Position numbers and translations under genes: made by a program | Shown here: positions 13,426 through 21,421 of the stretch, piece after piece | Position numbering within the stretch: position 1 is the first letter of the stretch | Layout of the letters: each line of letters opens with the position of its first letter | Notes under the pieces: model-generated | The model's input: the letters and a program-made list of their open reading frames with translations, nothing else | Told to the model about the DNA's origin: nothing | The model's database searches: none | Assembly (NCBI GenBank): GCA_035640715.1 | Contig: DASQVO010000343.1 | Location: 1 to 22,853, forward strand | Direction of reading: 5' to 3' | Source: DASQVO01 sp035640715 | GTDB lineage: Bacteria; Actinomycetota; Actinomycetes; Streptosporangiales; Streptosporangiaceae | Length of the DNA stretch: 22,853 nucleotides

Positions 13426-16400
13426 GTGTCTTCTGGGTCACCGCGTGTCTCCGCGGATCTCAGCGAGTCAGAACATGAGCAGACCGGGGCGGCGGCTCAG
13501 GCCGCTGGGCGTCCCGGCGAGCCGCTCAGAACCAGCCAGCCAGGGACAGGCCCGCAGGAGGCCGGTCCGCCAGCCGCCCGCAACGGAAGCCTGCCGCCAG
13601 CCGGCCCGCATGGGCTCGATCCGCACGTGAATACCTCCGACTTCGGTGCCAACCAGTGGCTCGTCGATGAGCTTTATCAGCGTTACCTGGCTGACCCCGG
13701 GTCGGTGGACCAGGCGTGGTGGAGCTTCTTCGCCGATTACCGGCCAAGCGGCGACCAGCAGCCGCGGGTCATGGGCCAGGGCGGGGCGCCGGCCGCAACA
13801 GGCGCCATAAGCGCTCCCCAGGTCAACGGCGCGGCCGCGGCAGGGACAGGTACGGTCCCCGCCGCGGCACCCGGAACCGAAACGCTGGCTCCCCGCACGG
13901 TGCCGCCGCAGGCACCTGGCGCCCAGCCGGCCACCGGGGCCCAGCCCGCCGCTGACGGGCGGCAGAGCCGCCTCCGCGGCACTGCCGCGCGGACGGCCGC
14001 GAACATGGCGGGCAGCATCGCGGTGCCCACCGCGACCAGTGTGCGCGACATACCGGCCAAGCTGCTGATCGACAACCGCATCGTCATCAACAACCACCTC
14101 AAGCGGGGCACGGGCGGCAAGGTATCGTTCACGCACCTGATCGGATATGCGGTGGTCAGGGCGCTCGAGGCAATGCCGGCGATGAACGACTCGTTCGCCG
14201 AAATTGACGGCAAGCCGGTGCTCATCACTCCCGAGCACGTCAACCTCGGCCTGGCGATCGACGTGAGCAGGAACGATGGCTCCCGCCAGCTTCTCGTGCC
14301 CAATATCAAGGCCGCGGAATCCATGGACTTCCGGAAGTTCTGGACCGCGTATGAGGACGTGGTGCGGAAGGCCCGCACCGGCAAGCTGACGGTGGAGGAC
14401 TTCTCCGGCACGACGATCAGCCTGACCAATCCCGGCACCATCGGCACTGTGCATTCGATTCCCCGCTTGATGCAGGGACAAGGCTGCATCATCGGGGTCG
14501 GCGCGATGGAATACCCGGCGGCCTATCAGGGCGCGTCCGACGAGACGCTCGCCAGGCTCGCCATCAGCAGGGCCGTGACGCTCACCTCGACCTACGACCA
14601 CCGGATCATCCAGGGTGCGCAGTCCGGCGAGTTCCTGCAGCGGATTCATCAGCTCCTGCTGGGCGAAGACGGCTTCTACGACGACATCTTCGCCTCCCTT
14701 CAGATCCCGTACGAGCCGATCCGCTGGGTCAGGGACATCCCCGCCGGGCACGAGGACGACATCACCAAGGCCGCCCGGGTGCAGGAACTCATCCACGCGT
14801 ACCGGGTGCGCGGCCACCTGATGGCCGACACCAATCCGCTGGAGTTCCCGCAGCGCAAGCATCCTGATCTCGATATCAACCAGCACGGCCTCACGCTCTG
14901 GGACCTGGAGCGCGAGTTCGCTACCGGTGGCTTCGGCGGCAAGCCGCTGATGAAGCTGCGCGACATCCTGGGCGTGCTCCGGGACTCCTACTGCCGCACC
15001 TCGAGCATCGAGTACATGCACATCCAGGAGCCCGATGAGCGTGCCTGGATCCAGGAGCGGATTGAGCGGCCGCACGAGCGTCCCGGCCATGACGAGCAGA
15101 TCCGCATCCTGTCCAGGCTGAATGTCGCCGAGGCCTTCGAGATGTTCCTGCAGACCAAGTTCGTCGGACAGCGCAGGTTCTCCCTGGAGGGCGCGGAATC
15201 GCTGATCCCGCTCCTCGACGCAGTGATCACCGAGGCGGCAAAGTCGCACCTGGACGAGGCCGTGCTGGGGATGGCGCATCGTGGCCGGCTCAACGTGCTC
15301 GCCAACATCGTCGGCAAGTCCTACGCCCAGATCTTCAAGGAATTCGAGGGCAACATAGATCCCCGGACCACGCAGGGATCCGGGGACGTGAAGTACCACC
15401 TCGGGGCGGAAGGGGTGTTCCACGCCCCGGACAGCTCCCAGATCCGCACCTCGCTGGTGGCCAACCCGAGCCACCTGGAGGCCGTCGACCCGGTGCTGGA
15501 GGGCGTGGTCCGGGCCAAGCAGGACGTCATCGACAAGGGTGAGCCCGGCTTCACTGTCCTGCCGCTGCTCATACACGGCGATGCGGCGTTCGCCGGGCAG
15601 GGAGTGGTCGCCGAGACCCTGAACCTCTCCCAGCTCCGCGGCTACCGCACCGGCGGCACCATCCACATCGTCGTCAACAACCAGCTCGGGTTCACCACCG
15701 GGCCACAGTCCGGCCGGTCCAGCGTCTACAGCACCGACGTCGCCCGGATGATCCAGGCGCCCATCTTCCACGTGAACGGCGACGACCCGGAGGCAGTCGT
15801 GCGGGTCGGGCGGCTCGCCTTCGCCTACCGGCAGGCGTTCCGCAAGGACGTCGTCATCGACCTCGTGTGCTACCGCAGGCGGGGTCACAACGAGGCGGAC
15901 AACCCGTCGTTCACCCAGCCGCTTATGTACGACCTCATAGAGGCCAAGCGCTCCGTCCGCAAGCTCTACACCGAGTCGCTGATCGGCCGGGGTGACATCA
16001 CGATGGAGGAGGCCGAGGCGGCGTTGCGTGACTACCAGCGGCAGCTCGAGCGCGCCTTCACCGAGACACGCGAGGCGGCGCAGCGGCCAGCCGAGCCGGG
16101 CGCGGTGGTCAAGCCGGAGCCCGAGGAGCGGCCCGTCAACCACACCGCGGTGGCCACCGCCATCAGTGCAGATGCCGTCAAGCAGGTGATCGAGACCCAG
16201 GTCAGCCTGCCCGAAGGCTTCACGCCGCACCCCCGCCTGCAGCCGCTGCTGGCCAGGCGCGCGGCCATAGTCGCCGAGGACACCATCGACTGGGCGACAG
16301 GTGAGCTGCTCGCGTTCGGCGGCCTGCTGCTGGACGGCCGCCCGGTCCGGCTCGTCGGCCAGGACACCCGCCGGGGCACATTCGGCCAGCGGCACGCGGT

Positions 16401-17301
16401 CCTCGTCGACCGGCAGACGGGAGCCGAGCACACTCCCCTCAAGCGGTTCGACTCCGGGACCGCTAAGTTCTACGTGCATGACTCGCTGCTCTCCGAGTTC
16501 GCCGCGATGGGCTTCGAGTACGGGTATTCGGTCGCGCGGCCGGATGCGCTGGTGCTGTGGGAGGCACAGTTCGGCGACTTCATGAACGGCGCGCAGACGA
16601 TCATCGATGAGTTCATCAGCTCTGGCGAGCAGAAGTGGGGGCAGCGCTCCAGCGTCGCGCTGCTGCTGCCGCACGGGTATGAGGGCCAGGGGCCCGATCA
16701 CTCCTCCGCGAGGATCGAGCGCTTCCTCAGCCTGTGCGCGCAGGACAACATGACAGTGGCGGCGCCGACCACGCCGGCCAACTACTTCCACCTGCTCCGC
16801 TGGCAGGCCTTGTCCGGCCGGCACAAGCCGCTGATCGTTTTCACGCCGAAGTCGATGCTCCGGCTGAAGGCGGCGACGTCGCCGACCTCGGCCTTCACCA
16901 GCGGCTCGTTCCAGCCGCTGATCGGCGAACCGCCGGAGCTCGATGCCGCGCGGGTCCGGAAGGTCGTGCTCTGCTCGGGCAAGGTCTACTACGATCTGGC
17001 TGAGCAGCGGCGCGCCACCGGCTCGCCGGCCGCGATCGTCCGGGTCGAGCGGCTTTACCCGCTCCCGTTCAGTGAGCTCCAGGCCGAGCTGGCGCGCTAT
17101 CCGCACGCGGAGGAACTCGTGTGGGCCCAGGAGGAGCCGGCCAACATGGGCGCCTGGCCGTGGATGGCGCTGAAGCTGCCCGAACTGCTGGGCCGTAAGC
17201 TGCAGCTCGTATCCCTGCCGCCCAGCTCGGCACCTGCGGCCGGTTCCGCCAAGAAGCACGCCGCGACGCACAGGGAACTGATCGAGGCGGCACTCGCCTG
17301 A
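13426..17301 (+). CDS. kgd: Multifunctional 2-oxoglutarate decarboxylase/dehydrogenase E1/E2-like (Kgd)
   Basis: Homologue of mycobacterial Kgd/SucA-type multifunctional 2-oxoglutarate metabolism enzyme (alpha-ketoglutarate decarboxylase, E1o, and HOAS synthase activities, ThDP-dependent), acting in the TCA cycle. Layout: FGANQWLVDELYQRY (from about 73), a Pro/Ala-rich linker (about 110-190), an E2-like acyltransferase domain without lipoyl domain (about 195-430) with TSTYDHRIIQG and H392, then the E1 part with GMAHRGRLNVLANIVGK (615-631), HGDAAFAGQG, FHVNGDDPEAVV, CYRRRGHNE, and the transketolase-like C-terminal half. From GTG 13426 it is 1291 residues, slightly longer than the roughly 1230 of mycobacterial Kgd; the extra is a low-complexity N-terminus of about 65 residues. 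Alternatives are TTG 13402 and GTG 13627, the latter starting right before the conserved core. Activity is normally controlled by GarA/OdhI-type FHA proteins, not encoded here. Confidence 0.95.
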   Translation: MSSGSPRVSADLSESEHEQTGAAAQAAGRPGEPLRTSQPGTGPQEAGPPAARNGSLPPAGPHGLDPHVNTSDFGANQWLVDELYQRYLADPGSVDQAWWSFFADYRPSGDQQPRVMGQGGAPAATGAISAPQVNGAAAAGTGTVPAAAPGTETLAPRTVPPQAPGAQPATGAQPAADGRQSRLRGTAARTAANMAGSIAVPTATSVRDIPAKLLIDNRIVINNHLKRGTGGKVSFTHLIGYAVVRALEAMPAMNDSFAEIDGKPVLITPEHVNLGLAIDVSRNDGSRQLLVPNIKAAESMDFRKFWTAYEDVVRKARTGKLTVEDFSGTTISLTNPGTIGTVHSIPRLMQGQGCIIGVGAMEYPAAYQGASDETLARLAISRAVTLTSTYDHRIIQGAQSGEFLQRIHQLLLGEDGFYDDIFASLQIPYEPIRWVRDIPAGHEDDITKAARVQELIHAYRVRGHLMADTNPLEFPQRKHPDLDINQHGLTLWDLEREFATGGFGGKPLMKLRDILGVLRDSYCRTSSIEYMHIQEPDERAWIQERIERPHERPGHDEQIRILSRLNVAEAFEMFLQTKFVGQRRFSLEGAESLIPLLDAVITEAAKSHLDEAVLGMAHRGRLNVLANIVGKSYAQIFKEFEGNIDPRTTQGSGDVKYHLGAEGVFHAPDSSQIRTSLVANPSHLEAVDPVLEGVVRAKQDVIDKGEPGFTVLPLLIHGDAAFAGQGVVAETLNLSQLRGYRTGGTIHIVVNNQLGFTTGPQSGRSSVYSTDVARMIQAPIFHVNGDDPEAVVRVGRLAFAYRQAFRKDVVIDLVCYRRRGHNEADNPSFTQPLMYDLIEAKRSVRKLYTESLIGRGDITMEEAEAALRDYQRQLERAFTETREAAQRPAEPGAVVKPEPEERPVNHTAVATAISADAVKQVIETQVSLPEGFTPHPRLQPLLARRAAIVAEDTIDWATGELLAFGGLLLDGRPVRLVGQDTRRGTFGQRHAVLVDRQTGAEHTPLKRFDSGTAKFYVHDSLLSEFAAMGFEYGYSVARPDALVLWEAQFGDFMNGAQTIIDEFISSGEQKWGQRSSVALLLPHGYEGQGPDHSSARIERFLSLCAQDNMTVAAPTTPANYFHLLRWQALSGRHKPLIVFTPKSMLRLKAATSPTSAFTSGSFQPLIGEPPELDAARVRKVVLCSGKVYYDLAEQRRATGSPAAIVRVERLYPLPFSELQAELARYPHAEELVWAQEEPANMGAWPWMALKLPELLGRKLQLVSLPPSSAPAAGSAKKHAATHRELIEAALA

Positions 17302-17310
17302 CGGCAGCGC

Positions 17311-17376
17311 CTGCCGGGCCACCGGATGAGCCCGGCAGGCCCGGTGTACCCGCGTGGGCACACCGGGCCTGCCGGG
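17311..17376 (+). terminator. Strong double hairpin after kgd
   Basis: A perfect 17-base stem (17331-17347 with 17360-17376) closes a 12-base loop in which CCC and GGG pair further. A second hairpin, CTGCCGGGC (17311-17319) with GCCCGGCAG (17330-17338), shares bases with its left arm, so only one can form at a time. There is no U-tract, as is usual for actinomycete terminators. It lies ten bases after the kgd stop. Confidence 0.75.
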
Positions 17377-17440
17377 ATGGGGCCGCCAGCGCGGGCGTCG
17401 GGCGCAACCAACGCTCACCCCACGCGTATGCGGAGAGCAG

Positions 17441-17614
17441 ATGTATTTCACCGATCGTGGCATTGAAGAACTGGAAGATCAGCGAGGCGGCGAGCAGGTC
17501 ACCATGTCCTGGCTGGCCGAACGGCTGCGGGACTTCGTCGACCTGAACCCGGAGTTCGAGACGGCGGTCGATCGCCTTGCCACCTGGCTGGCGCGCCTCG
17601 ACGAAGACGACTAA
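17441..17614 (+). CDS. DUF6104-like small protein
   Basis: A 57-residue protein, MYFTDRGIEELEDQRGGEQV..., rich in acidic residues and ending RLDEDD. It matches the small actinobacterial DUF6104 proteins I know, which begin MYFTDRGIEELE and contain WLAERLRxFVDLNPEFE. It has no signal peptide or membrane segment and is predicted to be helical. The start ATG has GGAGA at 17432-17436. It follows the kgd terminator, so it may have its own promoter or be fed by read-through. Function of the family is unknown. Confidence 0.82.
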   Translation: MYFTDRGIEELEDQRGGEQVTMSWLAERLRDFVDLNPEFETAVDRLATWLARLDEDD

Positions 17615-17643
17615 CGGGCCAGGCCGCGGGATCCCCGTCGGGT

Positions 17644-17668
17644 GCGATCGGCTACGCATGGCGATCGC
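17644..17668. terminator. Inverted repeat after the DUF6104 gene
   Basis: GCGATCG (17644-17650) and CGATCGC (17662-17668) form a seven-base stem with an 11-base loop, 30 bases beyond the stop of the small gene. It may be a terminator; the right arm also forms the palindrome GCGATCGC. Confidence 0.4.
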
Positions 17669-17676
17669 TGAGCGTT

Positions 17677-17732
17677 ACGATACATCTTGACCAGTCAATG
17701 ACGGGATGTGTCCGGCGACAAGATATATCGTG
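17677..17732. promoter_or_regulatory. Two matching operator-like sites upstream of the PadR gene
   Basis: ACGATACATCTTG (17677-17689) on the plus strand and CAAGATATATCGT (17719-17731), its near reverse complement, are the same 13-base word in opposite orientations with one mismatch. The second is also an imperfect palindrome centred on GATATATC. They are AT-rich islands in GC-rich sequence and lie 190-240 bases before the PadR start, with TTGACC (17687-17692) overlapping the first. They are probable PadR autoregulatory sites. The 180 bases from 17740 to the gene hold no clear feature; an open frame 17698-17922 ending in ATGA at the padR start is unconvincing as a gene. Confidence 0.5.
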
Positions 17733-17918
17733 TAAGTGGAACAGCTGCTCCGGCCACGTCTCGGTAACCACGCTGTCGGGCCGGGTAACGCTGCTGCGGC
17801 GCGGTCAGCCCGCCCCGGCGCCCGCGTATACGGGCCCGGCGGGCAGCGCGCAGGCGCCCCGCACGGGCATGGGCGGCAACTGGGCGGCGGCCACGGACCC
17901 AACGAAGGGCGAGGCTCG

Positions 17919-18911
17919 ATGAGTCCTGTTTTCCGGCATGGCAGGCTCCGGCTCTACCTGCTGAGGCTTCTCGACGAGGAGCCGAGGCACGGCTACGAGG
18001 TGATCCGGATGCTGCGGGACCAGTTCATGGGTGTCTATGCTCCCTCGCCCGGGACGATCTACCCGCGGCTGGCCAGGCTGGAAGAGGAAGGGCTGGTCAC
18101 CCACGACGAGGTGGACGGTCGCAAGGTGTACCGAATTACCGACGCGGGCAGGCAGGAGCTCAGGGATCGCGACGACGAGCTGACCGAGCTCGAGCAGGAG
18201 CTTTCTGACTCCGTTCGCGACATCGTTCGCGAGGTCAAGGAAGACGTGCGGGAGACCGTGCGCAGCCTCCGCGAGGAGCTGACCTGGGCCGCGCGGGCCG
18301 CACGGCGCCCAGAGGACCAGGAGGACGGCACCGGGCGGCGCCAGGACGCAGGCGCCTGGGGCGAGGCGTCGTTCCGCAACGCGGCTGAGGAGGCCGGGGA
18401 GCGGGCCCGTCAGGCACGCGAGGAGGCGAAGGAACGGGCCCGGCGCGCCCGTGACGAGGCGAAGGAACGCGTCCGCCAGGCGCGCGAGCAGGCACGGTCC
18501 GCCCACGACCGGGACTGGGACTGGGGCCAGTGGGCCGGCTGGACCGACTGGCCCGGCCACACCGACTGGCCTGGGCGCCGGGGCTGGCCAGGCCGTCCCG
18601 ACATCGGCATCTTCCGCGACCTGGAGCGCACGGTCCGGGACTTCGCGGGCGACCTGCGGCGGCTGGCCTGGCAGTCGGGCGCGGCGGGTGAGGACGCGCT
18701 GGCGGAACTGCGGCTGATCCTCGAGGAGACGCTGGAACGGGTCAAGAACGAGATCTTCGGGATGGCGGGCCCGCACGGCGCTGGGCCGCGCCGTCCCGGC
18801 GGCGAGGACGAGAACCGGCCGGACCCGTCGGCCGGCGCCAGCCCGCCGGGCCGCCCGGCGAACACCGGCAAGCCAGAGCCCGGCAGCGGCAGCACCGGCC
18901 CTACGGAGTGA
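17919..18911 (+). CDS. PadR-family transcriptional regulator with long helical/Trp-rich C-terminus
   Basis: A 330-residue regulator. Residues 1-80 are a PadR winged helix: RLYLLRLLDEEPRHGYEVIRML, SPGTIYPRLARLEEEGLV and GRKVYRITDAGRQEL. Then comes a charged helical region (85-125, coiled-coil-like), and residues 161-193 are three exact-length 11-residue repeats of the form ERARxAREEAK. Residues 199-228 are Trp-rich with WPG repeats (TDWPGH, TDWPGR, RGWPGR). A second amphipathic region follows (230-283), then a disordered Gly/Pro tail. Ordinary PadR proteins end after 110-190 residues, so most of this protein is additional. ATG 17919 follows GAAGGGCGAGG. It likely represses its own promoter through the sites at 17677-17732. 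The 3' end overlaps the convergent oxidoreductase gene by 11 bases. The ligand is unknown; the amphipathic part could bind membrane or protein. Confidence 0.85.
   Translation: MSPVFRHGRLRLYLLRLLDEEPRHGYEVIRMLRDQFMGVYAPSPGTIYPRLARLEEEGLVTHDEVDGRKVYRITDAGRQELRDRDDELTELEQELSDSVRDIVREVKEDVRETVRSLREELTWAARAARRPEDQEDGTGRRQDAGAWGEASFRNAAEEAGERARQAREEAKERARRARDEAKERVRQAREQARSAHDRDWDWGQWAGWTDWPGHTDWPGRRGWPGRPDIGIFRDLERTVRDFAGDLRRLAWQSGAAGEDALAELRLILEETLERVKNEIFGMAGPHGAGPRRPGGEDENRPDPSAGASPPGRPANTGKPEPGSGSTGPTE
18399..18497 (+). repeat. Three 33-base in-frame repeats in the PadR gene
   Basis: Three consecutive 33-base units encode the 11-residue repeats at residues 161-171, 172-182 and 183-193. They are similar at the DNA level (GAGGCGAAG-GAACG junctions recur), which points to recent tandem duplication of one unit. 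Confidence 0.7.
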
Positions 18912-19869
18912 ACACGACCTTCCCGGACAGGTCCCCCGAGGCCATCGCCGCAAAGCCGTCACGCGCCTCGCTCAGCGGCAGGCGGCTCCCGATCAGCGGG
19001 CGCGTCCCCGTCTGCTCGCAGAACCTCAGCAGCCGGACAAGCTCGTCCCTCGTACCCATGGTGGACCCCACCACGGACAGCTGGAGGAAGAAGACCCGGT
19101 TCAGCTCGGCAGGCGGGACCTCACCGCTGGTCGCACCGGAGACCACGATCCGGCCGCCCGGCCGCAGGGACCTGAGCGAGTGCGCCCACGTCGCCTGGCC
19201 GACGGTCTCCATCACGGCGTCGACCCGCTCCGGCAGCCTCGCGCCCGTCTCGAAGGCCTGATCCGCGCCGAGGTCGAGCGCCCGGCGGCGCTTGTCCTCG
19301 CTCCGGCTGGTGACCCAGATCCGGTAGCCCGCGGCCCGGCCGAGCAGGATCAGCGCCGTCGCCACGCCGCCGCTGGCGCCCTGCACGAGTACGGTCGCCC
19401 CCGGCTCTGCCGCCGACTTGACGAACAGCATCCGGTAGGCCGTCAGGTACGCCGTCGGCAGGCACGCCGCCTCCTCGAAGGACAACGAGGCCGGCTTTGG
19501 CACCAGGTTGCGGCGCGGAACCGCGAAGCGCTCCGCGAACGTACCGTCATACCGCTCGGACAGCAGGCTGCGGCGGGGGTCAAGGGTCTCGTCGCCTCCG
19601 CCAGCGTCCGGGTCGCCCACGACCGCGTGCACGACCACCTCGTTGCCGTCCTCGTCGATCCCGGCCGCGTCGCAGCCGAGCACGATGGGCAGCCGGCCGG
19701 CGGAGATGCCGACGCCACGCAGCGTCCAGAGGTCATGATGGTTCAGCGAGGCGGCCCTGACCGTCACGGTGGTCCAGCCCTCGGGGGCCTTGGGCTCGGG
19801 CCGGTCTCCGAGTTCCAGGCCGCTCAGCGGGTCATCGGCATTGATACGCACAGCGGTGACAGCAAACAT
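18901..19869 (-). CDS. MDR-superfamily oxidoreductase (zinc-free, quinone-reductase-like)
   Basis: A 322-residue medium-chain dehydrogenase/reductase. The N-terminal GroES-like part contains ASLNHHDLWTLRGVG and LPIVLGCDAAGIDEDGNEVV, and the Rossmann fold shows VLVQGASGGVATALILLG for NAD(P)H. The catalytic-zinc cysteine (replaced in NHHD) and the four-cysteine structural zinc loop are absent, so it is probably a zinc-independent NADPH-dependent reductase of the quinone oxidoreductase type. ATG 19869 lies ten bases after the malic enzyme stop, so the two are likely one operon; a TAGTCT box (19882-19877) seven bases before the ATG could also start a leaderless transcript. The 3' end overlaps the convergent PadR gene by 11 bases. 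Substrate unknown. Confidence 0.87.
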   Translation of the reverse strand: MFAVTAVRINADDPLSGLELGDRPEPKAPEGWTTVTVRAASLNHHDLWTLRGVGISAGRLPIVLGCDAAGIDEDGNEVVVHAVVGDPDAGGGDETLDPRRSLLSERYDGTFAERFAVPRRNLVPKPASLSFEEAACLPTAYLTAYRMLFVKSAAEPGATVLVQGASGGVATALILLGRAAGYRIWVTSRSEDKRRRALDLGADQAFETGARLPERVDAVMETVGQATWAHSLRSLRPGGRIVVSGATSGEVPPAELNRVFFLQLSVVGSTMGTRDELVRLLRFCEQTGTRPLIGSRLPLSEARDGFAAMASGDLSGKVVFTP

Positions 19870-19879
19870 GTCCCCGAGA

Positions 19880-21097
19880 CTACAGCCGGGCCACGCCGTC
19901 CTCGCGGGCCTGGGCGGCGACGGCTGCGGCGACCGCGGGGGCCACTCGGCCGTCGAAGACGCTCGGGATGATGTGGTCAGCCGCTAGGTCGTCGCCCACC
20001 AGGGAGGCGATGGCATCGGCCGCTGCAAGCTTCATTCCCTCGGTGATCTGCGAGGCCCGGACGTCGAGGGCGCCGCGGAACACCCCGGGGAAGGCCAGGA
20101 CATTGTTGATCTGGTTCGGGAAGTCGCTGCGTCCCGTGGCCACCACGCGGACGTGTGCGCGCGCCGTGTCCGGGTGCACCTCGGGGTCCGGGTTGGACAG
20201 CGCGAACACGATCGCGTCCGGGGCCATCCCGGCGATCGCCGATTCGGCCACGGTACTGCCGGACAGGCCGATGAACACGTCGGCGCCGCGCAGCGCCGCC
20301 TCTGTCGACCCGGTGAGGCCGCTGGCGTTCGTCACCTCCGCCAGGGCCGCCTTGACCGGGTTCAGCCCGTCCCTGCCGCGGTAGACCATTCCCTTGCTGT
20401 CCGAAACGGCGACGTCGCCGATCCCGGCGCTGCGCAGGATCTTCGCCACCGCGATGCCGGAAGCTCCGGCGCCTGCCACCACGGCCCGCAGGTCACCAAG
20501 CTCCTGGCCGGTAAGGCGGGCAGCATTCCGCAGGGCAGCCAGGGTCACGATCGCGGTCCCGTGCTGATCGTCGTGGAAGACCGGGATGTCCAGCCGCTCG
20601 CGCAGCCGGTCCTCCACCTCGAAGCAGCGGGGCGCGGAGATGTCCTCCAGGTTGATGCCGCCGAAGCTCGGTGCCAGGGCCGCGACCGTCTCCACCAGTT
20701 CGGTTATACCGGTGCTGGCCAGGCACAGCGGCACCGCGTCGACGCCGGCGAACCGCTTGAACAGCAGCGCCTTGCCCTCCATGACCGGCATCGCGGCCGA
20801 CGGGCCGATGTCGCCCAGGCCGAGCACGGCCGTCCCGTCCGAGACGACGGCCACGGTATTGGACACCCACGTGTAGACGCCGGCGAGTTCCGGCTGCTCG
20901 GCGATGGCGCTGCAGACGCGCGCGACGCCCGGCGTGTAGGCCATTGACAGGTCGTCGCGGCCGGCGACCGGAACCGCCGGAGCAACTGCGATCTTGCCAC
21001 CGCGGTGCATCTGGAAGACGGGATCGGAGGCGTGGGCACCGGGCGCCGGGTCATCGTGCAGCGTTTTCTGGTGTGCGTTAATAAGGCTCTCGGACAT
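19880..21097 (-). CDS. Malic enzyme, NAD(P)-dependent, short bacterial form
   Basis: A 405-residue malic enzyme converting malate to pyruvate and CO2 with NAD(P)H formation. Seen: the catalytic Tyr54 in MAYTPGVARV, K109 in VMEGKALLFK, the divalent metal residues E151/D152 in NLEDISAPRCFE and D176 in PVFHDDQHGTA, and the Rossmann block AVVAGAGASGIAVAKIL. The C-terminal phosphotransacetylase domain of the long MaeB form is absent; the short form is typical of Gram-positives. ATG 21097 follows a GGGGG tract. With the reductase downstream it may form a two-gene operon. It works with Kgd at the malate/2-oxoglutarate part of central metabolism. Cofactor preference cannot be read with confidence. 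Confidence 0.93.
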   Translation of the reverse strand: MSESLINAHQKTLHDDPAPGAHASDPVFQMHRGGKIAVAPAVPVAGRDDLSMAYTPGVARVCSAIAEQPELAGVYTWVSNTVAVVSDGTAVLGLGDIGPSAAMPVMEGKALLFKRFAGVDAVPLCLASTGITELVETVAALAPSFGGINLEDISAPRCFEVEDRLRERLDIPVFHDDQHGTAIVTLAALRNAARLTGQELGDLRAVVAGAGASGIAVAKILRSAGIGDVAVSDSKGMVYRGRDGLNPVKAALAEVTNASGLTGSTEAALRGADVFIGLSGSTVAESAIAGMAPDAIVFALSNPDPEVHPDTARAHVRVVATGRSDFPNQINNVLAFPGVFRGALDVRASQITEGMKLAAADAIASLVGDDLAADHIIPSVFDGRVAPAVAAAVAAQAREDGVARL

Positions 21098-21421
21098 GGT
21101 TAACCCCCATTGATGGGCGGCGAATCAGGCGGATTTCCAGACTTGGCCTGCTGCGGCGGTCAGGTGCGCCGGTGCCGCGCGGCCGTCTTCGGATCGTCGG
21201 GGGTCACCCGTGCAGGTATAGTGCCACATCAGCGCCGGGGTAAACCGAACCGGGCCTCCGGGGTGCCGGGCCAGCGCCTGCACGCGCGGCCGCACGCGTG
21301 CTCACCGGCGCGCCTGCCAGGGTCGCGCCGCAGCAGAGTGTGTAATACTCGATACGGGCAGCAGCCCATTACATGGAACTTCCCGCAGGACAGTGGACCT
21401 CCCGCAGCCAGGGGAGCGGGT
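21098..21421. promoter_or_regulatory. Divergent region between malic enzyme and the CGNR regulator
   Basis: No gene is supported: the plus-strand frame open from 21110 has an Arg/Pro/Cys-rich product unlike any family until the GTG at 21422. Candidate promoter elements are TATAGT (21217-21222) and TAATAC (21343-21348), the latter inside GAGT-N7-ACTC (21336-21350). No RNA element was recognised. Confidence 0.35.

Noticed and set aside
13468..17463. 1331-residue open frame antisense to kgd
   Set aside because: It is the mirror frame of a clear Kgd gene; its Arg/Asp/Gly-rich product resembles no family and follows from GC-rich codon bias.
17698..17922. 74-residue frame ending in ATGA at the padR start
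   Set aside because: The coupling-like overlap is attractive, but the Cys/Arg then Ala/Gly-rich product has no family resemblance and no ribosome site was seen.
21110..21421. N-terminal extension of the CGNR gene
   Set aside because: The added 104 residues are Arg/Cys/Pro-rich and unlike the family; GTG 21422 has a proper ribosome site and starts at the ABATE domain.
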